Numbered from the stretch's first letter, positions 1 to 7,774 are shown. The stretch: 58,115 bases of DNA from an uncultured Ruminococcus sp. (GCA_902785355.1 CACZYF010000021.1:1-58115), one strand, 5' to 3'. Made by a program: numbers and translations. The notes: generated by a model from the letters alone, not told the origin.

Positions 1-378
1 AATATCGGTATAGTTGTCATCAATTTCGGGGAGTATTCTATTTACGCCTATATTACCGGATGTTTTTCGCATAAACAAAAGTTGAAACAGCTTCGGCTCT
101 TTTATTGCAAACTGAATATACGATTGACCAACGCCCTTGAAGGCAGGGGTTTGCTGTAATCCTTGCTCAACATAGTCGGAATAGATCTCACGAGCTTTTG
201 TTTCAATCCCGTTAAGTACCTCGCCCATATTATCAAAAACGGTAAATATCGGTCTTGCCGAGCTGCCAAGATAATTGCCGATTTCTCTTGCAGTAACGGC
301 GGAAATGTCACGCTCACGCAGGATCGCTAAGCCTGCGTCGATAATTTCTTCTTTAGTAAATTTTGCTTTAGGGGGCAT
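1..378 (-). CDS. TetR/AcrR-family transcriptional regulator (C-terminus cut by window edge)
   Basis: The visible 126 codons begin MPPKAKFTKEEIIDAGL and continue with a helix-turn-helix typical of TetR repressors (VTAREIGNYLGSSARPIFTVF, residues about 24-44). The ligand-binding half runs off the left edge. The start is set by ATG at 378, preceded by AGAAAGGAGC as ribosome binding site. A consensus sigma-70-type promoter with an overlapping palindrome lies just upstream, so autorepression is likely. Codon use is AT-rich compared with the rest of the window, which suggests recent acquisition. The regulated effector gene is not in the window. TetR assignment is firm at family level; the ligand is unknown. 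Confidence 0.85.
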   Translation of the reverse strand, partial: MPPKAKFTKEEIIDAGLAILRERDISAVTAREIGNYLGSSARPIFTVFDNMGEVLNGIETKAREIYSDYVEQGLQQTPAFKGVGQSYIQFAIKEPKLFQLLFMRKTSGNIGVNRILPEIDDNYTDI

Positions 379-421
379 AGCTTGCTCCTTTCTAAAACCA
401 GCGTTTTAAATCATTTGTTTT

Positions 422-450
422 ATTATAAAGTATAATAATCGTTTTGTCAA
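422..450 (-). promoter_or_regulatory. Consensus promoter of the TetR gene with overlapping palindrome
   Basis: On the minus strand TTGACA (445-450) is followed after 17 nt by TATAAT (422-427), a perfect consensus. The -10 lies inside the perfect inverted repeat TATTATA-AAG-TATAATA (421-437). A second inverted repeat, AAAAC-cagc-GTTTT, lies between promoter and start codon. Both are good candidates for a TetR operator; which one is bound is inference. Confidence 0.75.
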
Positions 451-834
451 TAGCTGGATTTGTAACGCCCAAACTCGCAAAATAATAGAATTACCCTACA
501 ACTCTGTTTTTGCTCCACAGAGACCGCATAAACAGTACGTTTTGAAGCTTAAAAGCGTGACACTTTTTCGATTTATTATCAAGCTCAAAAAGCATAATCA
601 ATTTATCGCTTTAAAGTGTTGATCTTTAAAGTGTTGATTTTAAAGATTGTTCGTGCTATAATAACAATAGTACCGTTGATACTGTTTTGATACTGTTATT
701 ATTTGAAGCCAAAAATAATAGTCAGAATAGCGGTAATAACGGTATCAATAGAAGAAAATACTAAACTAATATGTTTAGTGCTAAAATGAATTAAGCGAGT
801 GGGAATAACAGATAGTTTATTCTGAATCACATCT

Positions 835-867
835 CAGCAGGCAGTGTAACAGCTGTCTGCTGTTTTT
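835..867 (+). terminator. Terminator-like hairpin at the AT/GC boundary
   Basis: CAGCAGGCAG (835-844) pairs with CTGTCTGCTG (853-862) with one G-U pair and is followed by five T. No gene is recognised upstream on the plus strand, so it may be a relic of a lost gene. Confidence 0.6.
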
Positions 868-874
868 ATAAGCA

Positions 875-943
875 GTGATCACGGTCGTGTTCATGGTCAT
901 CGGAAAACGCCGCAGGAAGTCTGTCGATACCGCTGACAAGTAA
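875..943 (+). pseudogene. Orphan C-terminal tail of a membrane protein (fragment)
   Basis: A frame starting at GTG 875 and ending at TAA 941-943 encodes VITVVFMVIGKRRRKSVD and a few more residues. This is a short hydrophobic stretch followed by a basic stop-transfer-like tail. A stop codon sits two codons upstream and no ribosome binding site is seen, so it is most simply the leftover end of a gene whose front was lost at the composition boundary near 870. A terminator follows at 957-992. It may also be a chance frame. Confidence 0.3.
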
Positions 944-956
944 ACTTAGATTGATG

Positions 957-992
957 AAGCGCGCTTTGCATATAATGCAGGCGCGCTTTTTT
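957..992 (+). terminator. Intrinsic terminator downstream of the truncated tail
   Basis: AAGCGCGCTTTGCAT (957-971) pairs with ATGCAGGCGCGCTT (975-988), followed by a run of T to 992. It insulates the acetyltransferase gene from the left end. Confidence 0.75.
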
Positions 993-1002
993 GAACTGTC
1001 TA

Positions 1003-1032
1003 TTTACATTTGCTATGAAGCTGTGATAGAAT
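1003..1032 (+). promoter_or_regulatory. Promoter of the GNAT acetyltransferase
   Basis: TTTACA (1003-1008), 18-nt spacer, TAGAAT (1027-1032). The start codon follows 27 nt downstream with GAGGTGA as ribosome binding site. Confidence 0.55.
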
Positions 1033-1059
1033 CAAACAAAAGCAAATTGAGGTGAAGAT

Positions 1060-1515
1060 ATGAAAGAGGAGATCATCAAGCTGGAAATCGAGGATTTTGA
1101 AAAGTGTAATAACATCTGGGATATGGAACGGCAGAAGGAAATTGCCCGGCAGTGCTATCGCGAGCTCCTTGAGGGCAACCGCACGACCTATATCTATACC
1201 CTCGACGGAGAATATATCGCCGAGATCAATCTGGTGACGGAGATGGATGATCCCGACTATACCATCCCCGGCAGGCGAATTTATGTATCGCGGCTGATCG
1301 TAAAGGAGGGGTTCAGACGACGGGGGATCGGCAGAAAGCTGCTCGACTTTGCTGTCGCAACGGCACAGGAAGCGGGTTATACGGAGCTTTCGATCGGCGT
1401 TGATCTTGATAATTATGCTGCGCTCATGCTCTATATCGGGGCGGGTTTTGACCGGGTGATCTTCATCGGCGAGGATGAGTACGGCAGATTCGTAAAACTG
1501 CTGAAAGCGGTGTGA
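1060..1515 (+). CDS. GNAT-family N-acetyltransferase
   Basis: This 151-residue cytosolic protein has the size and pattern of a single-domain GNAT enzyme, which transfers acetyl from acetyl-CoA to an amine. The acetyl-CoA-binding motif is seen as RRRGIGRKLLDFA (residues about 87-99), after the beta strand RIYVSRLIVKEGF and before the C-terminal strand of motif B (LYIGAGFDRV). This arrangement is close to RimI-like protein acetyltransferases, but the substrate cannot be told. The start at ATG 1060 is supported by GAGGTGA 6-12 nt upstream. It is monocistronic: its own promoter is upstream and a bidirectional terminator is downstream. A longer antisense frame over the same bases is a shadow. Confidence 0.85.
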   Translation: MKEEIIKLEIEDFEKCNNIWDMERQKEIARQCYRELLEGNRTTYIYTLDGEYIAEINLVTEMDDPDYTIPGRRIYVSRLIVKEGFRRRGIGRKLLDFAVATAQEAGYTELSIGVDLDNYAALMLYIGAGFDRVIFIGEDEYGRFVKLLKAV

Positions 1516-1595
1516 TACCGACTTTTCGCTCAAACAGATAGTGAGTTTTCACGATCTTAAAATATTAATATTACAAATATAGAAACGCATACAAA

Positions 1596-1622
1596 AACAC
1601 CCCCGAGCGATCGGGGGTGTTG
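1596..1622. terminator. Bidirectional terminator between GNAT gene and asnB
   Basis: Perfect 11-bp stem AACACCCCCGA (1596-1606) / TCGGGGGTGTT (1611-1621) with a four-base loop. The A-run on the left gives the U-tail for minus-strand transcripts, so it mainly serves asnB, whose stop codon is at 1633. Confidence 0.85.
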
Positions 1623-1632
1623 CTTATGTTGT

Positions 1633-3945
1633 TTATTCTTCTTCGGGATCGATGTTCTCGCGGAGCTTTTCCTTGAGGCTCGCGAAGAAGTCCTCGGGGT
1701 CGATGTCGTCGGTCAGCACGAGGGGCTTTTCGTCCTCTGCGTCCTCAACGTTGACGCGCTTGGCGCGGGGGGAGGAGGAGAAGATATCCTCGAACTCCTG
1801 CTCGAGCTCCTCGGCGCTCTCGGGAGCGGCTTCGATCTCCGCCTGAGCGTCAGCCGCTTCTGCAGCGAGCTCCTCGACCGCGGGCTCGTTCTCCTCGGGA
1901 AGCGTATCGGTATCCTTCACGGGGGTAAAAACCTTAGTGCCGGAATCGGGATCGTCGTTCTCCGCTTCGGCTGCGGGAGCATTCTCGCTCTCTGCCTCGG
2001 CGTTGTCGCCGTCCTCGGTATTCTCAGCCTTTTCGCCGTCAGCGGCGTTATCCTCGCCCTCGGCGGGTTCCTCGGGCTTTTCGGGCTTCGCGGCAGGCTG
2101 CAGATCCTCGGGCGATACCGCGCCGAAGTAGATCATGTACCATACCAGGAATACATAGATCGTCCAGATCTTGCGGGAGTGATCCTCCTTCTCCTCGAAG
2201 TGCTCATCCAGATATTCGAGCAGCAGATCGGTGTTGAAGAATTTCTCAGCCGTCGGAGAGGTGAACATATCCTTGACGACGTTGTAGTAGTGTTCATCCT
2301 TGAGCCATTCGCGGGTCGGTACGGGGAAGCCGAGCTTCGGCTTCTCGGCGACGTCCTCGGGCAGGTGGCGTTGAGCCGCCTTACGCATCGCGTACTTGGT
2401 GTTGTACTTGTTCACGCGCAGAGGTGTCGGCAGAGAGGAGGCGACCTTGAAGACCTCTTTATCGAGGAAGGGCACGCGCAGCTCCAAGGAGTTTGCCATG
2501 CTCATACGGTCCGCCTTCAGAAGGATATCGCCGACCATCCACATGTTGATGTCGAGGTACTGCATCTTGGTCTCGTCGTCGCAGCGGCGGGCGCGGGTGA
2601 AGAAGCGGCGGGTCAGGCGCGAGGGATCGGTGGCGATGGAGGGATCCTTGAGCAGCGCTTTCTTCGCCTTCTCGTCATACATATAGGCGTTGCCGATGTA
2701 GCGCTTCTCCAGCGGATGGGTCGCTCGGATGAGGTAATCGCGGCCCTTGATATCGGGCAGCTTCTTGCAGATCCAGCCGATCGCGCGGCGTAAAAAGTAC
2801 GGCACGATCTTCTGGTAGATCTTAAAGACACGGGGGTCGTTATAGCAGGTGTAACCGCCGAACAGCTCGTCGGCGCCCTCGCCCGACAGCACGACCTTGA
2901 CGTGCTCGCTCGCGAGCTTCGTGACGAAGTACAGCGCGACGCAGGACGGGTCGGCGAGCGGCTGATCCATGTGATACTGTACCTTCGGTACCGCCGCCCA
3001 GAACTCCTCTGAGGAGATCAGCTTCTTGTGATGTTCGACCTCGATCTTGTCGGAGAGCGCCTCCGCCCACGAGATCTCGTTGTATCTGTCGCCGAAGTCA
3101 AAGCCGACGGTAAAGGTCTTCTGACCCTTGAAGTACGACGCGACCCATGACGAATCCACGCCGGAGGACAGGAAGCATCCGACCTCGACGTCAGCGATCT
3201 TGTGGGCGCTGACGCTGTCCTCAAAGACCTTCTCGATCTTGTCGACGGCTTCTTCCTCGGTCATCTCGACGTCGGGCTTGAACTTAGGCTCAAAATATCT
3301 CTGCGTCTCGACGACGCCGTCGCGGAACCACATGAAGTGACCCGGCAAGAGGCAGTAGACGTCCTTGAAGAAGGTCATCGGCTGGGGTACATACTGGAAC
3401 GACAGATAGGCGTCAAGCGCCTTCTCGTTGAATTGCTTCTCGAACTTCGGGTGCTCTAAGATGCTCTTGATCTCGGAGGCATAGCACAGCTCGTCGCCGA
3501 TCATGGTATAGTGCAGGGGCTTGATGCCGAAGAAGTCGCGCGCGAGGAACACCGCCTTGGTCTCCTTGTTATAGATCGCGAAGGCGAACATGCCGCGCAG
3601 CTTGTCGAACATGTCCTCGCCCCACTCCTCGAACGCGTGCAGCAGCACCTCGCTGTCGGAAGTGGTGGAGAAGTGATGACCCGCTTCTTCGAGCTCCTTC
3701 TTGAGCTCCTTATAGTTGTAGATCTCGCCGTTATAGGTCAGCACCAGATTACCGTCCTCGCTGATGATCGGCTGGTCGCCGGTCTCGAGGTCGATGATCG
3801 ACAGTCTGCGGAAGCCCATGGCGATGTGATCGTCCATGTAGTAGCCGTCCGAGTTGGGACCGCGGTGGGTAATGACCTCCGTCATCTTACGAAGGGTATC
3901 CTCACGCGTTTCGAGCTGTCCTGTAAAACCGCAAATACCGCACAT
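1633..3945 (-). CDS. asnB: Asparagine synthase (glutamine-hydrolysing) with long acidic C-terminal extension
   Basis: Converts aspartate, glutamine and ATP to asparagine in the cytosol. The N-terminal class II glutamine amidotransferase domain starts MCGICGF, whose Cys2 becomes the catalytic N-terminal nucleophile, and contains RRLSIIDLETGDQPI and YNGEIYNY. The synthetase domain shows the ATP-binding loop SSGVDSSW (near residue 260) and SGEGADELFGGY. The catalytic core ends near residue 613, close to the usual length. The remaining about 157 residues are extra: almost entirely Glu, Asp, Ala, Pro and Asn, ending in a short helix-like DPEDFFASLKEKLREN. This tail is not part of the known AsnB fold. 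The start ATG 3945 follows GAAAGGAG. It has its own promoter and is monocistronic. Confidence 0.92.
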   Translation of the reverse strand: MCGICGFTGQLETREDTLRKMTEVITHRGPNSDGYYMDDHIAMGFRRLSIIDLETGDQPIISEDGNLVLTYNGEIYNYKELKKELEEAGHHFSTTSDSEVLLHAFEEWGEDMFDKLRGMFAFAIYNKETKAVFLARDFFGIKPLHYTMIGDELCYASEIKSILEHPKFEKQFNEKALDAYLSFQYVPQPMTFFKDVYCLLPGHFMWFRDGVVETQRYFEPKFKPDVEMTEEEAVDKIEKVFEDSVSAHKIADVEVGCFLSSGVDSSWVASYFKGQKTFTVGFDFGDRYNEISWAEALSDKIEVEHHKKLISSEEFWAAVPKVQYHMDQPLADPSCVALYFVTKLASEHVKVVLSGEGADELFGGYTCYNDPRVFKIYQKIVPYFLRRAIGWICKKLPDIKGRDYLIRATHPLEKRYIGNAYMYDEKAKKALLKDPSIATDPSRLTRRFFTRARRCDDETKMQYLDINMWMVGDILLKADRMSMANSLELRVPFLDKEVFKVASSLPTPLRVNKYNTKYAMRKAAQRHLPEDVAEKPKLGFPVPTREWLKDEHYYNVVKDMFTSPTAEKFFNTDLLLEYLDEHFEEKEDHSRKIWTIYVFLVWYMIYFGAVSPEDLQPAAKPEKPEEPAEGEDNAADGEKAENTEDGDNAEAESENAPAAEAENDDPDSGTKVFTPVKDTDTLPEENEPAVEELAAEAADAQAEIEAAPESAEELEQEFEDIFSSSPRAKRVNVEDAEDEKPLVLTDDIDPEDFFASLKEKLRENIDPEEE

Positions 3946-3991
3946 ATCGCAAAACTCCTTTCAAGCTTGCTTCGTGTTTACTGTTCATTGT

Positions 3992-4040
3992 TATTGCGAG
4001 GCTCTTCGGCACGCGAGCCGGGAGCCGTGGCAATCTCAAC
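3992..4040 (+). repeat. Dispersed repeat family E, copy 1
   Basis: An ATTGCGAGG...CGTGGCAATCTCAAC unit lying in the asnB leader. Related copies are at 25708-25752 (inverted) and 55245-55288. The ends (ATTGCGAG and GGCAATCTCAAC) are conserved while the centre varies. Confidence 0.6.
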
Positions 4041-4044
4041 TGCT

Positions 4045-4061
4045 TTATCGTATGACGATAA
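4045..4061. promoter_or_regulatory. Inverted repeat in the asnB 5' untranslated region
   Basis: TTATCGT-ATG-ACGATAA is a perfect 7-bp inverted repeat downstream of the asnB promoter (minus strand). It could be an operator or an RNA hairpin; no factor can be named. Confidence 0.4.
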
Positions 4062-4096
4062 ACCGATAATGCATATACTTTCGCATTATTAATAGT

Positions 4097-4125
4097 ATCA
4101 TAACATATTTTTCCCGAAACTGCAA
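4097..4125 (-). promoter_or_regulatory. asnB promoter
   Basis: Minus strand TTGCAG (4120-4125), 17-nt spacer, TATGAT (4097-4102). This gives a leader of about 145 nt containing the TTATCGT inverted repeat and repeat family E copy 1. Confidence 0.6.
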
Positions 4126-4293
4126 GAAAATATTGGGAATTCGCGGATGTATCCGTAAAAAAGCGGGAACATATTTATCCGCGGAATCATGGGGGAGAGG
4201 CTTCGGCAAGTCGATTATCCCTGTTTTCTTGTGATTATTCATAAAACATTCATAATATATTCACACGGTTTTACACTTTTCGTCACAAAGACG

Positions 4294-4302
4294 TGGTATG
4301 AT
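4294..4302 (+). promoter_or_regulatory. Extended -10 element of the USP-like gene
   Basis: TGGTATGAT has the TGn extension before TATGAT. The best -35 (TTTACA at 4270-4275) is 21 nt away, too far for a classical promoter, so an extended -10 promoter is the likelier reading. Confidence 0.4.
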
Positions 4303-4340
4303 AAGACCATCAAAGAAAGTTTAGCAAGGGAGGTGAGAGA

Positions 4341-4766
4341 ATGAGAGTCGCAAAGAAGCCGTCTGTGCTGGTGTGCGTGACAGGGCAGTATGACTGCGAC
4401 CGTCTGATCGAAGCCGGATTCGAGCTGGCGGCGGAGCGTGACTGTGACCTGCATGTGCTGTGTGTACACAATCCGACTCGCGATATGTCGTCCTATTCGG
4501 ACGAGATCGAGTATCTGTATCGTACAGCAAAGAGCTTAGGCGCTGATATGACCGTGCTGTTCCACGCGAACGCGCCGAGATGTACAGCCGACTTCGCGCG
4601 CAGGATCAACGCAAAGCACCTCGTCACCGGTATGCCGGACAGCCGTCCCAACGGCTTCGTCCTGACCGTGAACGAGCTGCTGCCCAAGCTTCCGGTCACC
4701 ATGGTGACCGAAGACGGCGAGCGTCTGCTGTATGCGCTGGATCATGCATCGGCTGCCCTCGCCTGA
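4341..4766 (+). CDS. USP-like protein related to the KdpD universal stress domain
   Basis: A 141-residue cytosolic protein beginning MRVAKKPSVLVCVTGQYDCDR. It then alternates strands and helices (LIEAGFELAAERDCDLHVLCVHN, residues about 23-45) as in the nucleotide-binding universal stress protein domain found in the middle of KdpD potassium sensors. No kinase, HAMP or membrane segment is present, so this is a stand-alone domain. AGGGAGGTGAG fixes the start at 4341. It is monocistronic between an extended -10 promoter and a strong terminator. Its ligand and role are unknown; a general stress or signalling function is inference from the fold. Confidence 0.65.
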   Translation: MRVAKKPSVLVCVTGQYDCDRLIEAGFELAAERDCDLHVLCVHNPTRDMSSYSDEIEYLYRTAKSLGADMTVLFHANAPRCTADFARRINAKHLVTGMPDSRPNGFVLTVNELLPKLPVTMVTEDGERLLYALDHASAALA

Positions 4767-4852
4767 TCGATTAATTGTGTAACAAAACTACTTATCATGT
4801 ATAAGAAAACAGTATAATCATATAAGCTACATCATCAATATATTTCATCAGA

Positions 4853-4887
4853 AAAGGCTGTCACGGTACGCTTCCGTGACAGCCTTT
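4853..4887. terminator. Bidirectional terminator between convergent genes
   Basis: Perfect 14-bp stem AAAGGCTGTCACGG (4853-4866) / CCGTGACAGCCTTT (4874-4887) with a 7-base loop, serving both the USP-like gene and the lipoprotein gene that ends at 4892. Confidence 0.85.
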
Positions 4888-4891
4888 GACC

Positions 4892-5911
4892 TTATTCATC
4901 AGTTTTCGGTTTAGTATTAGCTTCGGTCGGGTCGTCGTTCTCCGTGCGGAGCCTGACCGCGATCATGTCGGTGGAGTCGATGGTCTCCCAGCTTTCGGCG
5001 TCTTTGATCTGGAAAGACATCTTGATACTGTCGATCGCATCGATGTCATATTCATCGAGATCCATGCGGTAGAAGGTGACGGTGTCCACGGCGCGCTTGC
5101 CCGGCAGGACGGTGCGGTTCATCACCGAGGTCAGGTCGTAGCCGTTGACTGTGACGTCGTCGGTGCGTACCGCGACGGTGCGGTCGGTATTATTCTCGAT
5201 ATAGACCAGCAGCTGCGCGTCGCCGTCCTCGGTGTAGACGGGCGACAGCTCGCCGCTCTCGCTCTTCGGCTGATAGGGCGGTTTCTTGAACAGGATGCGG
5301 ATGTCCTTGTCGTCGTAGGCGGTCTGACCCTCGATCTCAGGCTCCTTTGCCGCTTCGGCAGGTGACGCGGCGGCAGAGGTCTTCAGCGTGATCAGGTCGG
5401 TGGTTTTGATCGGGTTATAGCTCTTGGTCTCCACCGCTCTCAGCGCGAAGTCGATCGTGCGGACGCAGGTGATTCCGGAGTAGGCGAGGCCTGTATAGCG
5501 CAGAGTCATGTTGCCGCTCTTGCTCTTGCCGGCAGGGACGTCGATGCTCAGCTCGGGGGTCAGCATATAGCCGTTGATGATCGCATAGGGTGACTGGACG
5601 GTGATATCCTTTCCGAAGCTGTTGCTGACCGTCAGGTGCAGCTCGGGGCCTGCGATCGGGGCGTAATTGATGCCGTGGACGGTGACGGTCATCTCGTTGT
5701 CGACGTAGATGATTTTGTCGCCGACGGTGGGCGTATCGTCAAAATCTGCCATAAAGCTTTTCACTGCGGAGGATCCATCTGAATCAGCCTGCCCGGCAGA
5801 CTCGGTGGCTGAGGAGCCGTCGGTCGCCTCGGTCGGCCGGTGTTCGTCACCGCACGCGCAGCAGAACGCCGCCGTCAGCATGCAGAGGATCAGACATAGC
5901 ACACGCTTCAT
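4892..5911 (-). CDS. Predicted lipoprotein with two tandem beta-rich domains
   Basis: 339 residues. The signal peptide MKRVLCLILCMLTAAFCCAC ends in a cysteine-rich lipobox, with acylation most likely at Cys20. A Ser/Glu/Asp-rich linker follows (21-50). Two related beta-sandwich-like units come next: one at about 60-170 containing AIINGYMLTPELSIDVPAGK, and one at about 195-325 containing DVTVNGYDLTSVMNRTVLPG. Both show the same inNGY...vlPGk pattern, so the protein probably arose by internal duplication. It should sit on the outer face of the membrane. The start is supported by TAAGGAG and a consensus-like promoter. No family with known function was recognised. Confidence 0.7.
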   Translation of the reverse strand: MKRVLCLILCMLTAAFCCACGDEHRPTEATDGSSATESAGQADSDGSSAVKSFMADFDDTPTVGDKIIYVDNEMTVTVHGINYAPIAGPELHLTVSNSFGKDITVQSPYAIINGYMLTPELSIDVPAGKSKSGNMTLRYTGLAYSGITCVRTIDFALRAVETKSYNPIKTTDLITLKTSAAASPAEAAKEPEIEGQTAYDDKDIRILFKKPPYQPKSESGELSPVYTEDGDAQLLVYIENNTDRTVAVRTDDVTVNGYDLTSVMNRTVLPGKRAVDTVTFYRMDLDEYDIDAIDSIKMSFQIKDAESWETIDSTDMIAVRLRTENDDPTEANTKPKTDE

Positions 5912-5958
5912 GTTAAAATCTCCTTACTGTTATCCGTTTTCCGAATGATCCGGCTAAA

Positions 5959-5988
5959 ATTATACAATAGATATGCCGAAAATGTCAA
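5959..5988 (-). promoter_or_regulatory. Promoter of the lipoprotein gene
   Basis: Minus strand TTGACA (5983-5988), 18-nt spacer, TATAAT (5959-5964), about 48 nt upstream of the start codon. Confidence 0.75.
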
Positions 5989-6079
5989 TATCATGCTTTT
6001 ATAAGATAGATAACGACGGTTTGCTGTATAGCTTACATAAAATATTATAAAATGTTGAAAAGTTTTTATATAATAATAG

Positions 6080-6108
6080 TTGATTTTTTGTGATCTATGT
6101 GTTATAAT
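6080..6108 (+). promoter_or_regulatory. Promoter of phoH-ybeY
   Basis: TTGATT (6080-6085), 17-nt spacer, TATAAT (6103-6108). The 5912-6146 gap is otherwise AT-rich and carries only the two divergent promoters. Confidence 0.7.
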
Positions 6109-6146
6109 AATTAGACTTAATATGGAGAATTGTACTATTTACGATT

Positions 6147-7106
6147 ATGGAACAAATCATTAATATAGACCGCATGGAGCATGCCGCCGCTTTATTCGGC
6201 AGCTTCGACTCCAATATCAAGATCATCGAGGATGAGTTCGGCGTGCGCGTACACGCGCGCGACAGCGAGCTGAAGATCTCCGGAGACGCGGAGGGCGTGC
6301 TCAAGGCGAGCAAGGTCATCGACAGCCTGCTGAATCTGCTCAACCGCGGTGAACAGCTCAGTGAACAGAATATCACCTACTGTATCTCGCTCGTTAACGA
6401 GGGCAGCGAGGAGAAGATCGAGTCCCTTGCGTCGGACTGTGTGTGCGTGACCTCCAAGGGCAAGCCCATCAAGCCCAAGACCATGGGCCAGAAGCGCTAT
6501 TGTTCGGCGATTGAGAACAACACCATCACCATCGCCGTCGGACCCGCCGGTACCGGTAAGACGTACCTTGCCGTCGCGATGGCGGTCACCGCCTTCCGCA
6601 GCAAAGAGGTCAACCGCATCATCCTCACCCGACCCGCCGTGGAGGCGGGCGAGAAGCTCGGCTTTCTGCCCGGCGATCTGCAGAGCAAGGTCGACCCGTA
6701 CCTGCGTCCGCTGTATGACGCGCTGTTCGATATGCTCGGCGCCGAGACCTACCAGAAGTATCTCGAGCGCGGCAATATCGAGGTCGCGCCGCTGGCGTAT
6801 ATGCGCGGCAGAACCCTCGACGACAGCTTCATCATCCTCGACGAGGCGCAGAACACGACGAGCGAGCAGATGAAGATGTTCCTCACCCGACTGGGCAATA
6901 ACAGTAAGATGGTCATTACCGGCGACGTGACCCAGATCGACCTGCCCTCCGGCGCTAAGTCCGGACTAAAGGAAGCGGTCAGGATCCTTAAGGGGATCAA
7001 GGGTATCGAGCGCCTCACCTTCTCGGAGAAGGACGTCGTCCGTCACCGACTGGTGCAGGATATTATCCGCGCTTACGAAAAGGCGCAGGAACGCAGAAAT
7101 TCATAA
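6147..7106 (+). CDS. phoH: PhoH-like ATPase (YbeZ family)
   Basis: 319 residues, the usual length. An N-terminal RNA-binding, KH-like region (about 20-80: FGVRVHARDSELKISGDAEG) is followed by the PhoH ATPase domain. Walker A is GPAGTGKT (132-139), and Walker B is FIILDEAQNTT (about 229-239) with the downstream TGDVTQIDLP motif. The family works in RNA metabolism and its E. coli relative YbeZ interacts with the endonuclease YbeY, whose gene follows here. The start at 6147 has only a weak, distant GGAGA (6124-6128). An overlapping out-of-frame ATG at 6122 may reduce initiation. A promoter lies at 6080-6108. Confidence 0.93.
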   Translation: MEQIINIDRMEHAAALFGSFDSNIKIIEDEFGVRVHARDSELKISGDAEGVLKASKVIDSLLNLLNRGEQLSEQNITYCISLVNEGSEEKIESLASDCVCVTSKGKPIKPKTMGQKRYCSAIENNTITIAVGPAGTGKTYLAVAMAVTAFRSKEVNRIILTRPAVEAGEKLGFLPGDLQSKVDPYLRPLYDALFDMLGAETYQKYLERGNIEVAPLAYMRGRTLDDSFIILDEAQNTTSEQMKMFLTRLGNNSKMVITGDVTQIDLPSGAKSGLKEAVRILKGIKGIERLTFSEKDVVRHRLVQDIIRAYEKAQERRNS

Positions 7107-7272
7107 ATCCAAAGTATGTTGTGATAATAATCGCCCGAGGGCGTTCATATATAGGATATAGATGATGTTAGGATGACCGACAGACCGTCAGCAATCTTCA
7201 CTACTCCGTATTCACCATCAGCTAACACACATTTTGCCGCTCAGGGCGGTTCTACAGAGAGCAGGGATTCGG

Positions 7273-7758
7273 ATGACAAGCAAGAAGGTAAGAGTTATTA
7301 TCACAGACAGCCAGCGAAGAGTCCGCGTACCCTCGGGACTGAGGATGCATGTCCGCCGCGCGTGTACCGCCGCGCTGCGCAGCGAGGGCTTCACCGACCC
7401 CGCGGAGGTATCCGTCACCTTCGTCGATAACGATGAGATCCGCCGTCTGAACGCACAGTTCAGGAACATCGACCGCGAGACCGACGTGCTTTCTTTCCCG
7501 ATGGGAGAGAACGGCGTGTACGATACCAATTACGACACCGGCGCTAAGATCCTCGGCGACATCGTGATCTCGATGGAGAAAGCCAAGGAACAGGCGAATA
7601 CCTTCGGCCACAGCCTCGAACGCGAGGTGTGCTACCTGAGCGTACACAGCATGCTGCACCTGCTCGGGTACGACCACATGGAGCCTAAGGAAAAGGCGAT
7701 CATGCGGATGAAGGAAGAAGCCGTTATGGTCAAGATCGGCTTAGGAGTAGGCACGTAA
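7273..7758 (+). CDS. ybeY: Endoribonuclease YbeY (rRNA maturation factor)
   Basis: Single-strand-specific metallo-endoribonuclease needed for 16S rRNA 3'-end maturation and late 70S quality control. The zinc site H-x3-H-x5-H is clear in HSMLHLLGYDH (near residues 124-134), and the family pattern RRLNAQFRNIDRETDVLSFP precedes it. The frame is open from 7234, but MTSKKVRVIITD from ATG 7273 matches the usual family start, giving 161 residues. The ribosome binding site (GCAGGGA) is modest. It lies 166 nt after phoH and is followed by a terminator, so era has its own promoter. Confidence 0.93.
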   Translation: MTSKKVRVIITDSQRRVRVPSGLRMHVRRACTAALRSEGFTDPAEVSVTFVDNDEIRRLNAQFRNIDRETDVLSFPMGENGVYDTNYDTGAKILGDIVISMEKAKEQANTFGHSLEREVCYLSVHSMLHLLGYDHMEPKEKAIMRMKEEAVMVKIGLGVGT

Positions 7759-7774
7759 GATAATCTACGGCGAA

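Larger units (their letters stand above)
379..872. other. AT-rich intergenic stretch with direct and inverted repeats, no gene seen
   Basis: Apart from the TetR promoter, this stretch has no convincing coding frame. It holds a perfect 15-bp tandem repeat CTTTAAAGTGTTGAT (609-623, 624-638) and a perfect 11-bp tandem repeat TTGATACTGTT (676-686, 687-697). Part of the latter is repeated in inverted form at 735-748, and there is a palindrome ACTAAAC-N6-GTTTAGT (760-779). Base composition changes sharply to GC-rich near 870. The repeats could bind a regulator or form structured RNA; nothing identifies which. Confidence 0.6.

Noticed and set aside
609..697. Plasmid-type replication origin (iterons)
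   Set aside because: There is no replication initiator gene, the repeats have only two units each, and chromosomal housekeeping genes follow.
1000..1533. 177-codon antisense frame over the GNAT gene
   Set aside because: The plus-strand gene has promoter, ribosome binding site and acetyl-CoA motif; the antisense frame has none.
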